Position numbers and translations under genes: made by a program. The notes under the pieces were generated by a model. It searched no databases, was not told the origin of the DNA, and was given only the letters and a program-made list of their open reading frames with translations. 64,000 nt of DNA from Mycobacterium sp. GTDB taxonomy: Bacteria > Actinomycetota > Actinomycetes > Mycobacteriales > Mycobacteriaceae. Positions 17,377 to 26,537 of the stretch are shown piece by piece (positions within the stretch are counted from its first letter, which is position 1; the number at the start of each line of letters is the position of its first letter). The DNA lies in assembly GCA_025965895.1 (NCBI GenBank), contig JAOPWC010000073.1, positions 1-64,000 on the forward strand, written 5' to 3'.

Positions 17377-19005
17377 TCAAGAAACGCGAGCCGGGTCTTG
17401 TCGCCGGATCGCCAGCACGCTGCCGTCCGCGTCGGCCGAAACGTAGAGCGTGCCGTCCGGTCCCGCAGTGATTCCCGCGAACGGGCCCTGGGGACCTGAG
17501 AATGGCGGCATTCCCCGTAAAGGCTTGGGGACGACTCCGGGCGGGGCGCCGACCGGCAGCTCAGAGGCAACCGTATGGCGGGAATTGCTTTCGAGATCGA
17601 ACTCGATCAGTGTCTTGGCGTCGGCGTCGACGACGTAGAGCCGCCCGTCGTGCACGACAATTCCTTGCGGTCGTTGCAAACCGTCCAGCATCGTTTCGGC
17701 GCCCGATCCCGTCAGCTTGACCACCCGCCCAGCCCCGGCCTCGGCAACAAGGGGAGCGCCGTCGGCACCGATGGCGACGCCGACGGGATCGTGCAGTCCC
17801 GACACCAGGACGTCGACGCGGGCCGGCCGTATCGACAGCACTCGTCCGGTGCCGAGTTCGGCGACCACGGCGGCGCCGCCAGGAGCCATTGCGACTCCGT
17901 ACAACTGATCGAATCCGTCCACTAGCACGTCGCTTTCGTTGCGTGCAGGCCGGTAGCGCGAGACCTGACCGCCAGAGGTGGTGACGACGAACTCGCCCGC
18001 GCCGGCTGAAGCCAGACCGCGCAAAAAGCCCGGATAGCCTGGCGTGAACAGCATGCCGGCGGTTCGCAGCGTGCCGTCGGACAGCCGCAGGTAGAAGTAG
18101 GTCCCGTCGGCGATGTAGAGGTTGCCGTCGTCACCGACCGCCAGGTCCAGCGGCCAGTTCAAGCCACCCGGCAACACGGTTCTGGTTCCCCCGTCGCCGA
18201 GGATCTCGGTGATCTCGCCGGTGAAATTGGAGACGAACAGCCGGCCGTCGAGGAATGTCACGTTGTCTAGGCCGGGATTCAATTGGGCCAGTACCGTGCG
18301 CTCGCCGGTGCGCGGATCGATGCGCAGCACCTGGCCGCTGTGCACTTGAGTCGAGACGATCCGGCCCCTGGAATCGAACTTCACCGCATCCGGCACGCCC
18401 AGTTCTCCCGCCACACGTTCGGGCACGCCGCCTTCGGGATCGATCCGCCAGATCTCGTTGGCGCCCATCACCGGGAAGTACAACAAGCCGTCCGGACCCA
18501 CTTCCATCGCGTTGGGTGACGGTACGTTCTCGAGCAGCACCCGCGGTGCGCCGCCGTCCAGATCAAGCTCGAGGAGGCGGCCGCCCTCACGGCACTCGCC
18601 GACGAACAGCCGTCCCCGGTGGACTGTGATGCCGTTCGCGCAGGGGACGTCGTCGCGCAGCACCCGCGAGCGCCCGTCTGAAGAGAGCACGCTGACCCGC
18701 CCATCCATGACCTCGGTCGCGTAGAGGTTGCCCCGCGCGTCGAAGGCCACGTCGTCGGGCGCGATGATGTCGCCGCCCTTGGCGCTGACGGTTTCCAACA
18801 GGCCGGTGCCCAGATCTAGGGCGCTGATCTGGCTTCCGGTCACCTGCGCCACATAGATGCGTCCGTCGGGACCGGTGCGCAACCCGTTGGCACCGAACAG
18901 GCGGCTGGGCGGCGTGAGTCTTTCCAGGCGCCACCCTTCGGCAACGTCGGGTGACCCCGCGGAGTAATGGCCGACGTCGCGCGACATTCCGATTCCGACG
19001 GTCAT
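17377..19005 (-). CDS. SMP-30/gluconolactonase-like beta-propeller protein
   Basis: About 542 residues built of repeated roughly 40-residue blades with the pattern GPDG-x-IYVA...G-x-I-x-x-x-D (for example GPDGRIYVAQVTGSQISALD, then ARGNLYATEVMDGRVSVLSSD). SMP-30-type propellers include metal-dependent lactonases, and the clade also includes non-enzymatic NHL proteins; metal ligands cannot be assigned by eye. No signal peptide is evident. The start is uncertain: ATG 19005 is used, ATG 18987 is possible, and the open frame continues to 19083 across the operator. It is the first gene of the leftward operon and would fit as the hydrolase for a Baeyer-Villiger lactone. Confidence 0.75.
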   Translation of the reverse strand: MTVGIGMSRDVGHYSAGSPDVAEGWRLERLTPPSRLFGANGLRTGPDGRIYVAQVTGSQISALDLGTGLLETVSAKGGDIIAPDDVAFDARGNLYATEVMDGRVSVLSSDGRSRVLRDDVPCANGITVHRGRLFVGECREGGRLLELDLDGGAPRVLLENVPSPNAMEVGPDGLLYFPVMGANEIWRIDPEGGVPERVAGELGVPDAVKFDSRGRIVSTQVHSGQVLRIDPRTGERTVLAQLNPGLDNVTFLDGRLFVSNFTGEITEILGDGGTRTVLPGGLNWPLDLAVGDDGNLYIADGTYFYLRLSDGTLRTAGMLFTPGYPGFLRGLASAGAGEFVVTTSGGQVSRYRPARNESDVLVDGFDQLYGVAMAPGGAAVVAELGTGRVLSIRPARVDVLVSGLHDPVGVAIGADGAPLVAEAGAGRVVKLTGSGAETMLDGLQRPQGIVVHDGRLYVVDADAKTLIEFDLESNSRHTVASELPVGAPPGVVPKPLRGMPPFSGPQGPFAGITAGPDGTLYVSADADGSVLAIRRQDPARVS

Positions 19006-19029
19006 CGCTCGGACGATAGCAACTTGTAT

Positions 19030-19041
19030 TAGTCCAGACAA
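19030..19041. promoter_or_regulatory. Candidate GntR operator, left copy
   Basis: TAGTCCAGACAA fits T-N-GTC-NN-GAC-N-A, the form of the operators recognised by UTRA-type GntR regulators NagR and DasR. It lies 25 bases before the beta-propeller start. Its centre is 95 bp from the matching site at 19125. Confidence 0.6.
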
Positions 19042-19124
19042 TAGCGTCACCATACGGCGTTGACCTCTTGACGCCCAAGTCAAGGGTAGAGAATGATGTT
19101 CTCCACTGTGATTATACGACTATC

Positions 19125-19136
19125 TTGTCCGGACAA
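19125..19136. promoter_or_regulatory. Candidate GntR operator, right copy (perfect palindrome)
   Basis: TTGTCCGGACAA is a perfect 12-bp palindrome of the T-N-GTC-NN-GAC-N-A form, 24 bases before the first codon of the rightward operon. Both operator copies are flanked by a CTAT element, on opposite sides relative to the window strand. Confidence 0.65.
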
Positions 19137-19160
19137 TTGTCTGCCGACGCCCGACCGCCC

Positions 19161-20003
19161 GTGGCTCTGCTGAGCCTCGACGGTCGCGTCGTCGTCGTGT
19201 CGGGCGCGGCGGGAGGCGGCATCGGCACCACCGTCGCATGCATGATCGCGCGGGCAGGGGCGACCGTGATCGCGGTCAGTCGATCCCGCGACAACCTCGA
19301 TCGCTGTATCGGGCCCATGGTCGCGCAAGGTCTTTCGATCGTGCCCGTAGCAGCCGACGCGTCGACCGATGTCGGCGTTGCCGCGGTCATGGATGCGGTG
19401 CGCCACCCGAAAGGTGATCTGTACGGGCTGGTCAACGTCGCGGGCGGGGCGGACCCGTCGACGTGGATGCCGGCGACCCGGGTGAGAAGATCCGACTGGC
19501 GGGACCTGTTCACCCAAAACCTCGAGACAGCCTTCTTCATGAGCCAGGCCGTCGCCGCGGAGTTGAAGACACAGCGGCTTCCGGGCTCGATCGTGTCGAT
19601 CTCGTCGATCAGCGGAATGAACACCGCGCCCTTTCACATTGCCTACGGGACGGCCAAGGCGGCCGTTGCCGCGATGACCCGGACGATCGCGGTCGAGCTG
19701 GCGCTGGACAACATCCGGGTCAACGCGGTGGCCCCGGGAGTGACCGAGACGCCGGCATCCCGTACCTACGTGGACGAAGACGTCGAGCGCGACCGTCAGG
19801 CCATCGCGATGGGCCGTCGCGGCCGCCCTGAGGAGGTCGCCGGCGCCATCCTTTTTCTGCTCTCGGACCTCTCGAGCTATATCACCGGCCAGACGCTGCT
19901 CGTCGACGGTGGCCTCGACCTCAAGTGGAGTCACCTCGCCGACGACAACACGTCTCTTTTTCTCAAGGACCAGTCCTTCCGAGCGGCCATGAGGAGGATG
20001 TAA
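19161..20003 (+). CDS. Short-chain dehydrogenase/reductase, first gene of the rightward operon
   Basis: About 280 residues; cofactor motif VVSGAAGGGIGTT, NVAGG in place of NAG, a serine-rich strand (GSIVSISSISGMN), the catalytic YGTAK, and ITGQTLLVDGG near the C-terminus. The frame is open upstream to 19068, but that stretch contains the operator palindrome, so the GTG at 19161 is taken as start; TTG 19137 is an alternative, and no SD is visible (leaderless transcript possible). It likely converts the hydroxyl made by the Rieske enzyme to a ketone. Its stop overlaps the next ATG. Confidence 0.85.
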   Translation: MALLSLDGRVVVVSGAAGGGIGTTVACMIARAGATVIAVSRSRDNLDRCIGPMVAQGLSIVPVAADASTDVGVAAVMDAVRHPKGDLYGLVNVAGGADPSTWMPATRVRRSDWRDLFTQNLETAFFMSQAVAAELKTQRLPGSIVSISSISGMNTAPFHIAYGTAKAAVAAMTRTIAVELALDNIRVNAVAPGVTETPASRTYVDEDVERDRQAIAMGRRGRPEEVAGAILFLLSDLSSYITGQTLLVDGGLDLKWSHLADDNTSLFLKDQSFRAAMRRM

Positions 20004-21391
20004 TGAGCGAATCGGACGACGCCGACAACCCGGAAGCGGGCCAGATCGCCGAACCGGTGACGATCGGCGTGGATGCCTATCTCTCCGAGGACTACGCCCG
20101 CGCGGAGCGCGACAGGCTGTGGCGGAAGGTTTGGCAGCAAGTCGGGCGCGTCGAAGAGATCCCCGAGGTGGGGAGCTATCTGACGTACGAGATCCTCGAC
20201 GATTCGATCGTCGTGGTCCGCACGGCGCCCGACGAGATCAAGGCCCACCACAACGTATGTATGCATCGCGGGCGCCGGCTCATCGACACCCCTCGAGGGG
20301 CCAAGAACAGCTGCGGCCGGACGAGGAAATCCTTCGTCTGCGGCTTCCACGGGTGGGCGTACGGCCTCGACGGCGCCTGCATCAATGTTCCGGAGCAGCC
20401 GGACTGGCAGGGCGCGCTGACGCCTGGCAACACCCATCTGGGCGCGGTGAACGTCGACTGCTGGGGCGGCTGGATCTGGATCAACATGGATCCCGACTGC
20501 GAGCCGTTGCGCGACTATCTCGAGCCGGCCGCAACCATGCTGGATCCCTTCGGCCTGCAGGACATGCGCTGCAAATGGCGCAGGTGGTTGTACTTCGACT
20601 GCAACTGGAAGGTCGCGATGGAAGCGTTCAACGAGACCTACCACGTCGCCACGACGCACCCCCAGTTCAACAAGTTCGGCGCGTTTCGGGGCTGGGCCAA
20701 GGCGCAGGGAAAGCACAGCAACATCGGTTATGACGCACCCAGGGACATGGCGGAAACCAAGTCGAAGATCCGGCTCGGCACCGGCGCCGACCCGCGCGTC
20801 TCGACCGCGGAAATGCAGCTTTACACCATGGAGGAAACCAACGCCACCACCACGCAGACGCTCGTGAATGCGGCGGTCCGGCTGGTCGACGAGTTGCCCG
20901 AAGACACACCGGCGGGCAAGGTGCTCGAGCATTGGCTGTCCTCCGCGCGCCGAGACGACGCTTCCCGCGGAGTGATCTGGCCGACAATCGACCCGGAACA
21001 TCTGGGGAAGAGCGGCACCGCATGGCAGATCTTCCCGAACTTCCAGATCGGGCAGGGGTTGACCAGTGCACTGTGCTACAGCGCCCGCCCGTACGGCTAC
21101 CACCCCGACAAGTGCATCTTCGAAGTCTCGGTCTACGAGCTGTACCCGCGAGGTCAGCAGCCGCAGACCGAATGGGTCTACACGCCTGCGGGTGACCCGA
21201 ATTGGCTCAGCGTGCTGCCGCAGGACTTCTCCAACATGGCGGCGGTGCAGCAGGGCATGAAATCCCTCGGTTTCCCCGGCACGAAGCCTAATCCGTACCG
21301 GGAGCGCAGCACCGCCAACCTGCACCGAAACCTGGCCAAGTACATGGGAACCGGCGCCCCGCGCGAACTCACGAAGGAGAGCGATCGATGA
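20003..21391 (+). CDS. Rieske non-heme iron oxygenase, catalytic alpha subunit
   Basis: 462 residues. The [2Fe-2S] ligands are C86-x-H88 and C113-x2-H116; the 24-residue gap between the pairs is longer than the usual 15-17. The mononuclear iron site is H214-x4-H219 within NETYHVATTHP. The residue bridging the two centres (three before the first His) is Glu211 rather than the common Asp, as in carnitine monooxygenase CntA. GAGGAGG lies 5 bases before the ATG, which overlaps the SDR stop. It would hydroxylate an unactivated or ring carbon. No ferredoxin or reductase gene is nearby, so electrons must come from elsewhere. Confidence 0.93.
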   Translation: MSESDDADNPEAGQIAEPVTIGVDAYLSEDYARAERDRLWRKVWQQVGRVEEIPEVGSYLTYEILDDSIVVVRTAPDEIKAHHNVCMHRGRRLIDTPRGAKNSCGRTRKSFVCGFHGWAYGLDGACINVPEQPDWQGALTPGNTHLGAVNVDCWGGWIWINMDPDCEPLRDYLEPAATMLDPFGLQDMRCKWRRWLYFDCNWKVAMEAFNETYHVATTHPQFNKFGAFRGWAKAQGKHSNIGYDAPRDMAETKSKIRLGTGADPRVSTAEMQLYTMEETNATTTQTLVNAAVRLVDELPEDTPAGKVLEHWLSSARRDDASRGVIWPTIDPEHLGKSGTAWQIFPNFQIGQGLTSALCYSARPYGYHPDKCIFEVSVYELYPRGQQPQTEWVYTPAGDPNWLSVLPQDFSNMAAVQQGMKSLGFPGTKPNPYRERSTANLHRNLAKYMGTGAPRELTKESDR

Positions 21392-22569
21392 AGGTCAACA
21401 TTGGGCTCGGTTCCCACAACTCCCGGGACTGGGAACGGGTGCTCAGCGCGGATTTCAGCCGTCCGTCCGCGGTACCTGACTGGGAGTGCGTGCAGGCCAC
21501 CCTCGCGATCGGCGATCTTGCCGAGACGCTCGGGTTCGACGGCGTCTGGTTGCCCGACCATTGCGGCACGCCATACGGCATGACCCCCAACCCGATCCAG
21601 GCGCTGAGCTACTTCGCGGGCCGCACCGAGCGGGTCAGTCTGGGCACGTTCGTGGTCGTGGCCCCGTGGTGGCATCCCGTCCGGTTGGCCCACCAGATCG
21701 CCTACCTCGACATCCTCTCGAACGGGCGCTACGACACGATCGGCATCGGGCGAGGGGTGTCGAAGGGGGAGTTCGACGCCGTCGGGGTGCCGCGCGAGGA
21801 GAGCCGGCAACGCTTCAACGAGACCCTGGACATCTTGGAACTGGCGTTCACCCGTGAGCGGTTTTCCTATGACGGTGAGATCTTCAAGGTTCCGGAGATG
21901 TCTCTGCGTCCACGCCCCAGAAGTGATGATCTGTTCTCGCGCATCTACAGCTCGTCGTCGACGCCCGAATCCCTGGAGATCCTCGCCCGCCGCGGGATGG
22001 TGCCGCTTTTCGTCGGAAACAAGCCGATCGAGGACGCCGGACGAGAAGTGCAGAAGGTCAACATCTTCCGCAAGGAAGAAGGTCTGCCGCCCTGCCAGCC
22101 GAAGAACGTCATGTTCATGTACTGCACGCCGAAGGCGGACGACGCCGCGAAGAGCGAAGAGTGGATCTGGACCGCCAACCGTGACGTCACCGTCCACTAC
22201 GGCTTCGCCGACGCGTCCAATTTCAAGGGGGTCAAGGGATATGAGGCGTATGCGGCCCGGCAGGCCAGCGCGACCGCCGTCCTTGCCTCGGCGGTGACCG
22301 GCGAGGGCAATTCCCCCGCACAGAAGACGCCGGGATACCACGCGTCGAACCTGCTGATCGGCACGCCGGAAGAGGTTTTCACGCGGCTGGCCGCCGCCCA
22401 GCAAGCGTGCTCCTTCTCAGAGGTCGCCATCGTGCCCCAGTTCGGCACCATGCCCTACGAGGACGCCATGGAAAGCACCAGGCTGTTCGCCGAGGAGGTG
22501 CTGCCCGCCGTGCACCAGATGGACGCACCGTTGCACCCCGCTGCGCTGCCGGAGAACGCCATCGCATGA
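21388..22569 (+). CDS. LLM class flavin-dependent monooxygenase
   Basis: 393 residues of the bacterial luciferase-like TIM-barrel family: GDLAETLGFDGVWLPDH near 45-60, TERVSLGTFVVV, then HPVRLAHQIAYLDILSNGR near 100, and GIGRGVSKGEFDAVGVP. The family includes FMNH2-dependent enzymes such as the type II Baeyer-Villiger diketocamphane monooxygenases as well as F420-dependent dehydrogenases. The extra C-terminal segment favours a monooxygenase. The start overlaps the Rieske stop as ATGA. Placement between a Rieske oxygenase and a type I Baeyer-Villiger enzyme suggests oxidation of a cyclic ketone or of a substituent. Confidence 0.88.
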   Translation: MKVNIGLGSHNSRDWERVLSADFSRPSAVPDWECVQATLAIGDLAETLGFDGVWLPDHCGTPYGMTPNPIQALSYFAGRTERVSLGTFVVVAPWWHPVRLAHQIAYLDILSNGRYDTIGIGRGVSKGEFDAVGVPREESRQRFNETLDILELAFTRERFSYDGEIFKVPEMSLRPRPRSDDLFSRIYSSSSTPESLEILARRGMVPLFVGNKPIEDAGREVQKVNIFRKEEGLPPCQPKNVMFMYCTPKADDAAKSEEWIWTANRDVTVHYGFADASNFKGVKGYEAYAARQASATAVLASAVTGEGNSPAQKTPGYHASNLLIGTPEEVFTRLAAAQQACSFSEVAIVPQFGTMPYEDAMESTRLFAEEVLPAVHQMDAPLHPAALPENAIA

Positions 22570-24413
22570 CGACCGCCCACACCGACTGCGGACCGACGAA
22601 CACGCCCGACGACATCGATGTCGACGCCCTGCGCGAGAAGTACCACCACGAGCGCAGCAAGCGTCTGCGCAAGGAGGGCTCGAAGCAGTACGTCGAACTC
22701 AGCGACGAGTTCGCGGGGTACTACGAAACCGATCCTCACTCACCGCCACACCTCCGAGGTCCGATATCAGAGGAGATCGACGTCGCGGTCCTCGGCGGAG
22801 GCTTCGCTGGACTGCTGTGCGCCGCGCATCTGAAGAAGGCGGGCGTTGACGATGTCCGCATCATCGAGTTGGGCGGTGACTTCGGTGGGGTGTGGTACTG
22901 GAACCGTTACCCCGGGATCCAATGCGACAACGAGTCCTACTGTTACATCCCCCTGCTCGAAGAACTCGACTTCATGCCGACGAAGAAGTTCGCCGACGGC
23001 GCGGAGATCTACGAGCATTGCCGGCGTATCGGGAAGCATTTCGGCCTCTACGATTCCGCGATTTTCTCCACCCAGGTGCGCGACCTTCGGTGGGACGAAT
23101 CGAGCAAGCGCTGGCGGATCAGCACGAACCGCGACGACGACATCCGCGCCCGATTCGTGGTGATGGCTTCGGGTCCCTTCCACCGGCCGAAGCTGCCCGG
23201 TATCCCCGGGATCGAGGACTTCGCAGGGCGCAGCTTTCACACGTCGCGGTGGGACTACGAGTACACCGGCGGGGACACCACCGGGGGACTGGACAGGCTC
23301 AGCGACAAGCGCATCGCGCTCGTCGGCACCGGGGCCACCGGTGTTCAGGTGGTCCCGTTCCTGGGCCGCTACGCCAAGCACCTGTACGTCTTTCAGCGCA
23401 CACCGTCAACCGTCGACGAACGCAACAACACGCCGACCGACCCGCGGTGGGCGCAATCGCTGACGCCGGGCTGGCAAAAGCAGCGGCAGCGGAACTTCCA
23501 TGCGTGGACCTTCGAGGGCATGGCACTGGGCCAACCCGACCTCGTCTGCGACTTCTGGACCGAACTCGGTCGAAACACCGCGGCGCGGGTGCTCGCGATG
23601 GATGATCCCGCGTCGCTGTCACCCGAGGGGTTCATGGCAGTTCGGGAAGAGGAAGACTACAAGATCATGGAGCGGCTGCGTCGGCGGGTCGGGAGCATCG
23701 TCGACGACCCGCTGACGGCCGAGGCGCTCAAGCCCTACTATCGCTTCCTCTGTAAGCGCCCCTGCTCCAACGACGACTACCTGCCGACGTTCAACCGGCC
23801 GAACGTCACCCTCGTCGACGTGTCCTCGTCAAAGGGTGTCGAACGGGCCACGGCGAAGGGGCTTGTCGCCAACGGCGTCGAGTATGAAGTCGACTGCATC
23901 ATCTATGCCAGCGGCTTCGAGATCACGACCGAGATCAGCCGCCGCTACTCCATCGCCGCAATCGAAGGTCGCGACGAGGTGTCGCTCTTCGATCAGTGGG
24001 CCGAGGGGTTCAGGACGTTCCACGGCATGACGAGCCGCGGGTTCCCCAACCAGTTCTTCACCGGGTTCACCCAGGTGGGCATTTCGGCGAACATCGCCGC
24101 GAACTACGAGCTCCAGGGCGAGCACATCGCCTACCTCATCGCCGAAACTCTGGCACGGGGTGCCACCACGGTGGAGCCCAGCCAAGAGGCTCAAGACGAG
24201 TGGTGCGACAGGATTCGGCAGAACGCGGTGCCCACGACTCAATTCGATCAGCAGTGCACGCCCGGCTATTACAACAACGAAGGCGGCGGCGGCGGAGAGG
24301 GGATCCGGTCACACCTGGGTGAGCCCTACGGGCCCGGCTTCTACGCCTTCGGCGACCTGTTGAAGGAATGGCGCGACACGGGCGAGATGGATGGCCTGGT
24401 CTTCGGAACATGA
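22566..24413 (+). CDS. Type I Baeyer-Villiger monooxygenase, cyclododecanone/cyclopentadecanone-type
   Basis: 615 residues; FAD motif LGGGFAG at 76-82, NADP motif VGTGATG at 254-260, and between them the Baeyer-Villiger fingerprint FAGRSFHTSRWD at 220-231. The 70-residue N-terminal extension (LREKYHHERSKRLRKEG) and the HTSRWDYEYTGGD and CTPGYYNNEG segments match the long CPDMO/CDMO group, which act on large-ring ketones and steroids. It inserts oxygen next to a ketone, giving a lactone or ester, using NADPH and O2. The ATG overlaps the LLM gene stop. Group assignment is from recalled sequence similarity. Confidence 0.92.
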   Translation: MTTAHTDCGPTNTPDDIDVDALREKYHHERSKRLRKEGSKQYVELSDEFAGYYETDPHSPPHLRGPISEEIDVAVLGGGFAGLLCAAHLKKAGVDDVRIIELGGDFGGVWYWNRYPGIQCDNESYCYIPLLEELDFMPTKKFADGAEIYEHCRRIGKHFGLYDSAIFSTQVRDLRWDESSKRWRISTNRDDDIRARFVVMASGPFHRPKLPGIPGIEDFAGRSFHTSRWDYEYTGGDTTGGLDRLSDKRIALVGTGATGVQVVPFLGRYAKHLYVFQRTPSTVDERNNTPTDPRWAQSLTPGWQKQRQRNFHAWTFEGMALGQPDLVCDFWTELGRNTAARVLAMDDPASLSPEGFMAVREEEDYKIMERLRRRVGSIVDDPLTAEALKPYYRFLCKRPCSNDDYLPTFNRPNVTLVDVSSSKGVERATAKGLVANGVEYEVDCIIYASGFEITTEISRRYSIAAIEGRDEVSLFDQWAEGFRTFHGMTSRGFPNQFFTGFTQVGISANIAANYELQGEHIAYLIAETLARGATTVEPSQEAQDEWCDRIRQNAVPTTQFDQQCTPGYYNNEGGGGGEGIRSHLGEPYGPGFYAFGDLLKEWRDTGEMDGLVFGT

Positions 24414-25349
24414 ATGGCTGACCTGAGATTCGACGATCGTGTCGCCGTCGTGACCGGCGGCGGCAGAGGGCTGGGACGTGCCTATGCGCTGCTGTTGGCG
24501 TCACGGGGCGCCAAGGTGGTCGTCAATGATCCGGGCGGCAGCCTGACGGGCGACGGCGTCGACTCCCGCGCTGCCGACGAGGTGGTGCAGGACATCACGG
24601 CGTCCGGCGGCGAGGCGGTGGCGTGTGCCGAGTCGGTGGCCACCGCGGCGGGCGGCAGGGCGATCATCGATGCGGCGCTCGGCCACTACGGCCGCGTCGA
24701 CGTCCTGGTCCACAGCGCGGGCAACGTGCGCCGTGCGTCGCTGAAGGAGATGACCTACGAGGACTTCGACGCCGTCGTGGATGTCCATCTGCGGGGCGCT
24801 TTTCACGTCGTCCGGCCCGCGTTCCCCCTGATGTGCGAGTCGCGCTATGGCCGCATCGTGCTGACCTCGTCGATCGGCGGCCTGTACGGGAATCATCGCG
24901 TGGCGAACTACGCGGTCGCCAAGGCGGGGGTGATCGGCCTGTCCAATGTCGTCGCGCTCGAAGGCGCCGCCGACGGCGTGAAGTGTAACGTCATCGTTCC
25001 CGCTGCGGTGACGAGGATGGCTGCGGGACTTGATACGTCGGCCTACCCGCCGATGGGGGCGGAGCTGGTGGCGCCCGTGGTCGGTTGGCTTGCACACGAA
25101 TCTTGCTCCGTCACCGGCGAAATCTTCGTCGCTCTTGCAGGCCGCGTGGCCCGAGCCGTCGTTGCCGAAACTCCCGGCGTGTATCGCCCGTCGTGGACGG
25201 TCGAACAGGTCGGTGAGCACATGTCAGCTATCCGTGACACCGCGGAACCGGTGATCTTTCCGGTCGTTCCCGACGGCCATGGCCACCACATCGGTTACAG
25301 CGTCACGATGGCCGAACGGGGCAGCAGGCAAGGAGCCCACCATGGCTAG
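24414..25349 (+). CDS. Short-chain dehydrogenase, multifunctional-enzyme-2-like
   Basis: 311 residues; VVTGGGRGLGRAYALLLASRG near the start, followed by VVVNDPGG and the insert typical of peroxisomal MFE-2 type 3-hydroxyacyl-CoA dehydrogenases. HSAG and the catalytic YAVAK follow. The C-terminal 70 residues after the SDR core extend the protein as in that group. It begins directly after the Baeyer-Villiger gene stop. A 3-hydroxyacyl-CoA dehydrogenase step in the downstream beta-oxidation is the best guess; oxidation of a ring hydroxyl is the alternative. Confidence 0.88.
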   Translation: MADLRFDDRVAVVTGGGRGLGRAYALLLASRGAKVVVNDPGGSLTGDGVDSRAADEVVQDITASGGEAVACAESVATAAGGRAIIDAALGHYGRVDVLVHSAGNVRRASLKEMTYEDFDAVVDVHLRGAFHVVRPAFPLMCESRYGRIVLTSSIGGLYGNHRVANYAVAKAGVIGLSNVVALEGAADGVKCNVIVPAAVTRMAAGLDTSAYPPMGAELVAPVVGWLAHESCSVTGEIFVALAGRVARAVVAETPGVYRPSWTVEQVGEHMSAIRDTAEPVIFPVVPDGHGHHIGYSVTMAERGSRQGAHHG

Positions 25350-26529
25350 CCACTCCATCGGCACCGGCCCACTGGTCGGGGTGCGCGTGGTTGATCTCAC
25401 CGCCATGGTGATGGGGCCGTACTGCACCCAGATCATGGCCGACATGGGCGCCGACGTGATCAAGATCGAGCCACCCGACGGCGACAACACCCGTTACATC
25501 TCGGTTGGGCCCGCACCGGGCATGAGCGGTGTTTTCGTGAACGTGAACCGCGGAAAGCGCAGCGTCGTCCTGGACCTGCACACCGAGGCCGCCAAGACGA
25601 CGCTGCGGGCACTTCTCGAAACCGCGGACGTGTTCATCCACTCGATGCGGTCGAAGGCGATCGACAAACTGGGCTTCGGTTACCACAACGTGGCCGCCAT
25701 CAACCCGGCGATCGTCTACACCAACTGCTATGGGTACGGCCGGCGCGGACCCCGCCGTGATCTGCCCGCCTACGACGACACGATCCAGGCCGAATGCGGG
25801 TTAGCAGCGGTCCAAGAACAATTGACGGGCGAAGCCACCTATGTGGGGACCATCATCGCCGACAAGGTCGCGGGGCTGACCGCGCTGTACGCCACGATGA
25901 TGGCGCTGTTTCACCGCGAACGGACCGGTGCGGGCCAGGAGGTGGAGGTCAGCATGTTCGAAACGATGGCGTCGTTCATCTTGGTCGAGCATGCCAACGG
26001 CGCGATGTTCGACCCGCCGCTCGGACCCGCCGTCTATCCCCGCACGGTGGCCCCCAATCGCCGGCCGTACCGCACCCGCGACGGGTACATCGCCGCACTG
26101 ATCTACAACGACAAGCACTGGAACGCATTCGTCGACGCGGTGCGGCCGCCGTGGGCCGGCGATCTGTACGCCACCCTCGAGCGCCGGGCGCGCCAGATCG
26201 ACACCTTGTACGGACTGCTGGCCGAGACCATGAAGGAACGCACCACCGAGGAGTGGCTGACGCTGTTCCGCGAGCTCGAAATACCCGCTGCACCGATTCG
26301 CACGCCCGGTGCCCTGTTCGACGATCCGCATCTGAACGCGGTCGGTTTGTTCGAAACGGTGGAAACCCCGCAGGGCCCGGTACGCTTTCCGGGGGTGCCG
26401 ACCTGGTTCTCGCGAACGCCCGGCCGAGTTGCCGGCCCTGCGCCGGAGCTGGGCGCCCATACGTCGGAGGTGCTCGCGGAACTTGGACTGGCTGCCGCCG
26501 ACGCGGACGCCGCGCTGGGCTCCGGATAA
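25342..26529 (+). CDS. CaiB/BaiF family (class III) CoA-transferase
   Basis: 395 residues. Family hallmarks are LVGVRVVDLTAMVMGPYC at 11-28, LADMGADVIKIEPP-like residues near 32-45, NVNRGKRSVVLDL near 68-79, and the catalytic aspartate about D174 in GTIIADKVAGL. These enzymes move CoA between carboxylic acids through an aspartyl-CoA intermediate. AAGGAG lies 7 bases before the ATG at 25342, whose first codons overlap the SDR end. The open frame extends to 25279 but the ribosome binding site decides the start. It may recycle CoA from a product to a pathway acid. Confidence 0.92.
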   Translation: MASHSIGTGPLVGVRVVDLTAMVMGPYCTQIMADMGADVIKIEPPDGDNTRYISVGPAPGMSGVFVNVNRGKRSVVLDLHTEAAKTTLRALLETADVFIHSMRSKAIDKLGFGYHNVAAINPAIVYTNCYGYGRRGPRRDLPAYDDTIQAECGLAAVQEQLTGEATYVGTIIADKVAGLTALYATMMALFHRERTGAGQEVEVSMFETMASFILVEHANGAMFDPPLGPAVYPRTVAPNRRPYRTRDGYIAALIYNDKHWNAFVDAVRPPWAGDLYATLERRARQIDTLYGLLAETMKERTTEEWLTLFRELEIPAAPIRTPGALFDDPHLNAVGLFETVETPQGPVRFPGVPTWFSRTPGRVAGPAPELGAHTSEVLAELGLAAADADAALGSG

Positions 26530-26537
26530 GGAGGACC

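Noticed and set aside
19931-21325. 464-codon minus-strand frame opposite the Rieske oxygenase
   Set aside because: Antisense shadow; the plus-strand frame carries intact Rieske and iron-binding motifs.
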